DNA of 64,000 nt from JBEVJC01 sp040510375 (lineage in GTDB: Bacteria > Bacteroidota > Bacteroidia > Chitinophagales > Chitinophagaceae), in the NCBI GenBank assembly GCA_040510375.1, contig JBEVJC010000025.1, positions 173,329 through 237,328 of the forward strand. Reading direction: 5' to 3'. The notes under the pieces are model-generated. The model made no database searches. It worked only from the letters and a program-made list of their open reading frames with translations, and was not told where the DNA came from. Position numbers and translations under genes: made by a program. Of the stretch, positions 61,701-64,000 are shown piece by piece; position 1 is the stretch's first letter, and each line of letters opens with the position of its first letter.

Positions 61701-64000
61701 TTCAGAAATTTGTATACCAATGTAAGGGACAGCCAGGTGAATGTATACATAGCCGCTCAGAGTCCCCTGGCAGATGCACAGCTGCTTGTTGACAAGGGAT
61801 TCAGATTGCATTTCCCAACGCAGGCCCAGATGGTGCAGCAGAACAATCAAAATGGTGACTGGTCCTTTTGGCCTTCCGCCCCAGGTGCAGATCCTGTTCC
61901 AGGTAATATTCCCGGAGGGTATACACCAGGTTCTGTCTATACCAGTCGGTGCAATAGTTACATTGGACAATGGAAACAGGCCTTATCGCAATGTCCGGCG
62001 CTCGCGATACGAAGTGATAAGGAAGCAATACTTAATGAGGTTACTTCCGCAATGGAATTGGTTTGCCAGAAAGGAAGCAACGAGGCAAATCCTTATGGGT
62101 CTTCTAATGTAGCGCCCAATTCGCCTGATGATGGATCACCCAGGAGTTTTGAGGAGGTGATAGATTATATACTTAGAATTAAATACGGCATTGCAACCGA
62201 TGCTCTTTGTAACCCTTATGTGATCGAGTTTCCCAAGCCGTATGGCAAAGGCCCAATATTTACAAAAGAAATGATAGTCGTGCTGGATACCTGTAATTGC
62301 GGCCGGTTTTACCAGTTAAAATCTGAAGCTTCAGTAGCAGGTTACAATCCCTCGATGTTGGGTTCCATGAATCAATACCTGAAGGCCAAATACACGGACA
62401 CGCTTACGCAGGTATTATATGATGCCATGGTGAACAATTGTTCCAAACTCGCTACAACAAGTTGCGCCGACTCTACAGTTAATTTTGGGGGAAATTGTAG
62501 CGGTACTATCAGAATATGTGCAACCACAGCTACCACATATCCCTTGATCGTACCTCAGCCTCTGCCCGGGTTTTTAAAATGCGGATTTGTAGCAGGCGCT
62601 CAATGTATAGATTGTGCCACAATAAGTGCCCTTACCAGGGAATTTAAAGATTCTATTCCATCGCCTTATAATGCAGGACCGGTATTTACAGGTGCCGACC
62701 TGACTCCTGAGAATATTCGTGATAATATAATGTATGCGAGGTTCTTAAATTATCGCACCGGCTTCCAGTATAACTGGACGGACTATGCCGCGGCAGCAGC
62801 AAAGGCAAACTGTAATCTCGCCAGTTATAACAATAATGCTGGTGCCATGCAAAACGTGATCTGCGCCAATTCGAAACCCCTAAATGATACGACAGGAATG
62901 GTGGCCAATGAATCGCCCTGTAAGCGGGTGGAGACGATGGCCATTGCGCTTGCTCAACAAATCTATCAGCAACGAAAGGAAAACCTCCTTGCAGATTTCG
63001 AGAAAGCTTATCGTGACAAATGCCTGGCTGCTGTGGACAGGGAAAAATTCACTCTTGACTATACGGTGAAACAGTATCATTATACGTTGTATTATTATGA
63101 TATGGCAGGCAACCTGGTGAAGACGGTCCCACCTGCGGGAGTCAGACCCCGGTTTGCCAAAACATTTACGGATAGTGTAAAGGCATATAGGGAGGCCGGC
63201 AATTTCCTGGGAAGGCCTCATTTGCTGGTTACCAACTACAGGTACAATACAATTGGCAGTGTGGTGGCTCAAAATTCTCCTGATGCTGGCGCTTCAGCGT
63301 TTTGGTACGACCGGATTGGTCGCCTTGTCGTGAGCCAGAATGCACAACAGGCACTTGATGGAAAATACAGTTACACGCTTTACGATGATTTGGGACGAAT
63401 CATTGAAGTGGGACAGAAGCCGCAAAGTATGTTAATGACTCAGACGATCAGCCAGGATGCAGTAGCACTAAAAAACTGGATTATGTCAACCGGGGGAACC
63501 AGGGAGCAGCTCACGCTGACAGAGTACGATGTACCCTTTGGTTTTTCTTTATATCCTGAAGGGATCATGTTTGGAAAACTAACCCAGCGAAACCTGCGCA
63601 ATCGGGTCAGTTATTCGGCAACAAAAAATCTGGCAACCGATAACAATCATTTTACCGCCAGTTTTTATACTTATGATATCCATGGTAACGTGGATACGCT
63701 TTTGCAGGACTACAACGGCATTGCAGAGATGTCTGCTGACTACCTAAAGAAAATTGAATACGATTTTGATCTTATCAGTGGAAAGGTAAACTCTGTGAGT
63801 TACCAGACGGATAAACCGGATGCGTTCTATCATCGTTATCAGTATGACGCTGAAAACAGGCTTACCGAAGTATATACCAGCCGTGATAAAATCGTATGGG
63901 AACGGGATGCAGCATATTCGTATAGTAAACACGGTGTCCTGGCTAGAACGGTACTTGGTCATCAGCAGGTGCAGGGTCTGGACTATGCCTATACGTTGCA
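58713..64000 (+). CDS. RHS/YD-repeat protein with DUF6443-like domain (3' end outside window)
   Basis: The frame from ATG 58713 is open to the window edge (at least 1762 residues); an in-frame ATG at 58692 is also possible. A signal-like helix lies near residues 25-45. A DUF6443-type module sits near 340-385 (V-V-T-Y-F-D-G-S-L-R-S-R-Q-T-V; A-Q-G-R-P-A-V-Q-I-L-P-V-P-G). The middle is Cys-rich (for example D-C-N-V-V-P-A-N-A-C-D-A-C). YD-type repeats begin near residue 1516 (W-Y-D-R-I-G-R-L-V, Y-D-D-L-G-R-I-I-E) and continue to Y-D-A-E-N-R-L-T-E-V-Y at the end. RHS proteins usually end in a hypervariable toxin tip, which is outside the window. Confidence 0.88.
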   Translation, partial: MKISLQKNKLSWHIILKNYNNILGRLLVTIFICIALAKSTSGYSQSEDGIKDDPRISRLTGTTGDTALTKDKFAVTSFTSGYENSSEIKNIVTLKVIEETPRYIATDFTATIRVKIEYGESAASLNSLPDQDLTVDYKKGEGVKYNARNYISFGNARYVKVIVIESTFSPASVGNVDVRDLLALENEMRVTRNYELSANAGYLIPTTLTHAEPSAGADELPVSWSWPLESGRTHTQLEWTWVEDELITNYYTAGNLDYMLLFRNNAARVDLSYGKNGYNIPLLYGGQGKIYFRIRAVNIKKSGIRTDGPWSTVQSRSFVGHNNIGSTKDSLNWQSSISFAEEGKRKAVVTYFDGSLRSRQTVTKDNTTNTVVTAETFYDAQGRPAVQILPVPGTGNVIGYSRGLNLFKANAQLNLPDNQTENEDPLKFFDLEPIAVPTSLTAGLQTSTGASKYYSTDNPDKTGGNAQIPDAEGYPYTVTRYKQDGTERIISQSGVGAAMKMGSSHETSYYYGTPYQEELDGLFGTEVGVNTHYFTNMVKDANGQMSISYVDMHGRTVATSLAGSAPANMVALNTNDATQYPEQKGSFITTDLLNNNSNAIKGNSVESINTLLVPATTRYTFNYKLDPDVLSLPSCSSGTLCYDGMYDLEISIIDESGDVPPLVKKFSNVNLNADNICSSAPQGFKDADGNLMPDNIITIDAVLQPGSYIVRKTLVISEASLQKYRDDYLTKGLCKTESELIDSVKTLMLSTSDCNVVPANACDACRTTLGDYNSFKANYLASGVSVPESGIQASYSAAKQNCDRLCNDASQILATKRSMMVSDLILYNGQYATGVVPTDPVALGLYNKYSVFSEASAGTPAEELLPRHPEYQRLLFAEGNLQTSYNWINTFSNTTSYETAMGKNYIFTSAANLNDPYYIAATGDKNAIVAKVTNDYRNGLSLWQIAYGDVRCKTIVSPYERNKCYSTTAPKVPPADNYNGAPHNFSVAEKNQLWVTFRNLYTNVRDSQVNVYIAAQSPLADAQLLVDKGFRLHFPTQAQMVQQNNQNGDWSFWPSAPGADPVPGNIPGGYTPGSVYTSRCNSYIGQWKQALSQCPALAIRSDKEAILNEVTSAMELVCQKGSNEANPYGSSNVAPNSPDDGSPRSFEEVIDYILRIKYGIATDALCNPYVIEFPKPYGKGPIFTKEMIVVLDTCNCGRFYQLKSEASVAGYNPSMLGSMNQYLKAKYTDTLTQVLYDAMVNNCSKLATTSCADSTVNFGGNCSGTIRICATTATTYPLIVPQPLPGFLKCGFVAGAQCIDCATISALTREFKDSIPSPYNAGPVFTGADLTPENIRDNIMYARFLNYRTGFQYNWTDYAAAAAKANCNLASYNNNAGAMQNVICANSKPLNDTTGMVANESPCKRVETMAIALAQQIYQQRKENLLADFEKAYRDKCLAAVDREKFTLDYTVKQYHYTLYYYDMAGNLVKTVPPAGVRPRFAKTFTDSVKAYREAGNFLGRPHLLVTNYRYNTIGSVVAQNSPDAGASAFWYDRIGRLVVSQNAQQALDGKYSYTLYDDLGRIIEVGQKPQSMLMTQTISQDAVALKNWIMSTGGTREQLTLTEYDVPFGFSLYPEGIMFGKLTQRNLRNRVSYSATKNLATDNNHFTASFYTYDIHGNVDTLLQDYNGIAEMSADYLKKIEYDFDLISGKVNSVSYQTDKPDAFYHRYQYDAENRLTEVYTSRDKIVWERDAAYSYSKHGVLARTVLGHQQVQGLDYAYTL

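Noticed and set aside
59913..62028. Antisense readings within the RHS gene
   Set aside because: They are in opposite frames of a clearly coding YD-repeat gene and have no family features.
1..64000. CRISPR arrays, tRNA/rRNA genes, transposases or integrases
   Set aside because: Looked for repeat-spacer patterns, tRNA-like cloverleaf ends and DDE/tyrosine-recombinase motifs; none were seen.

Overview
The window comes from a Bacteroidota chromosome, most likely the Chitinophagaceae or a close relative. The evidence is a SusC/SusD pair, many short lipoprotein signal peptides ending in (S/T/A)-C, TAnnTTTG-type -7 promoter elements in front of several genes, weak or absent Shine-Dalgarno sequences, a Bacteroidota-style PurM-like protein, and giant RHS/YD-repeat proteins of the kind common in that family. 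No rRNA, tRNA, CRISPR array, transposase or prophage was recognised.

Bases 1-2633 hold the 3' end of a TonB-dependent receptor and two tandem paralogous membrane-anchored coiled-coil proteins. Bases 2816-14813 are mainly housekeeping: holA, a lipoprotein, ribF diverging from a PurM-like gene, dnaG, four small unknown genes, smc and an acyl-CoA-binding protein. Bases 14841-18023 carry a PafA-like phosphatase, a lipoprotein, a DUF4268-like protein and two very small membrane proteins (53 and 38 residues) found by direct reading. Bases 18127-24378 carry an L,D-transpeptidase lipoprotein, a compact carbohydrate locus (GT4 fused to a helical glycosidase-like domain, a second GT4 overlapping it by ATGA, and a convergent GH130 enzyme), and an RRM RNA-binding protein.

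Bases 25485-36295 are a polysaccharide utilisation locus on the minus strand, in transcription order: a membrane TPR/helix-turn-helix regulator, susC, susD, GH71 and GH97. The GH71 (alpha-1,3-glucanase family) plus inverting-type GH97 (alpha-glucosidase) pairing suggests uptake and breakdown of an alpha-1,3-glucan. Bases 36362-44566 are miscellaneous: a lipoprotein, an HtrA-like protease without a visible signal peptide, a lone molybdopterin-binding hydroxylase subunit, a small outer-membrane protein, an NmrA-type reductase next to a Crp/Fnr regulator, a membrane protein and a DHFR-like reductase.

The most unusual part is 45175-64000. It is a co-directional, closely packed run of six genes that looks more AT-rich by eye than the rest: an Ig-like/DUF5977 secreted protein, a coiled-coil plus outer-membrane-barrel protein, a fibronectin-type-III protein, a 2318-residue surface protein whose N-terminus recalls the SpvB/TcB shell and whose C-terminus ends in an RHS-like stub, a 279-residue exported protein, and a giant DUF6443-like/RHS protein that runs off the window. 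I read this as one assembly or export cassette for split RHS-type surface or toxin proteins. The downstream end, which would hold any toxin tip and immunity gene, is outside the window.
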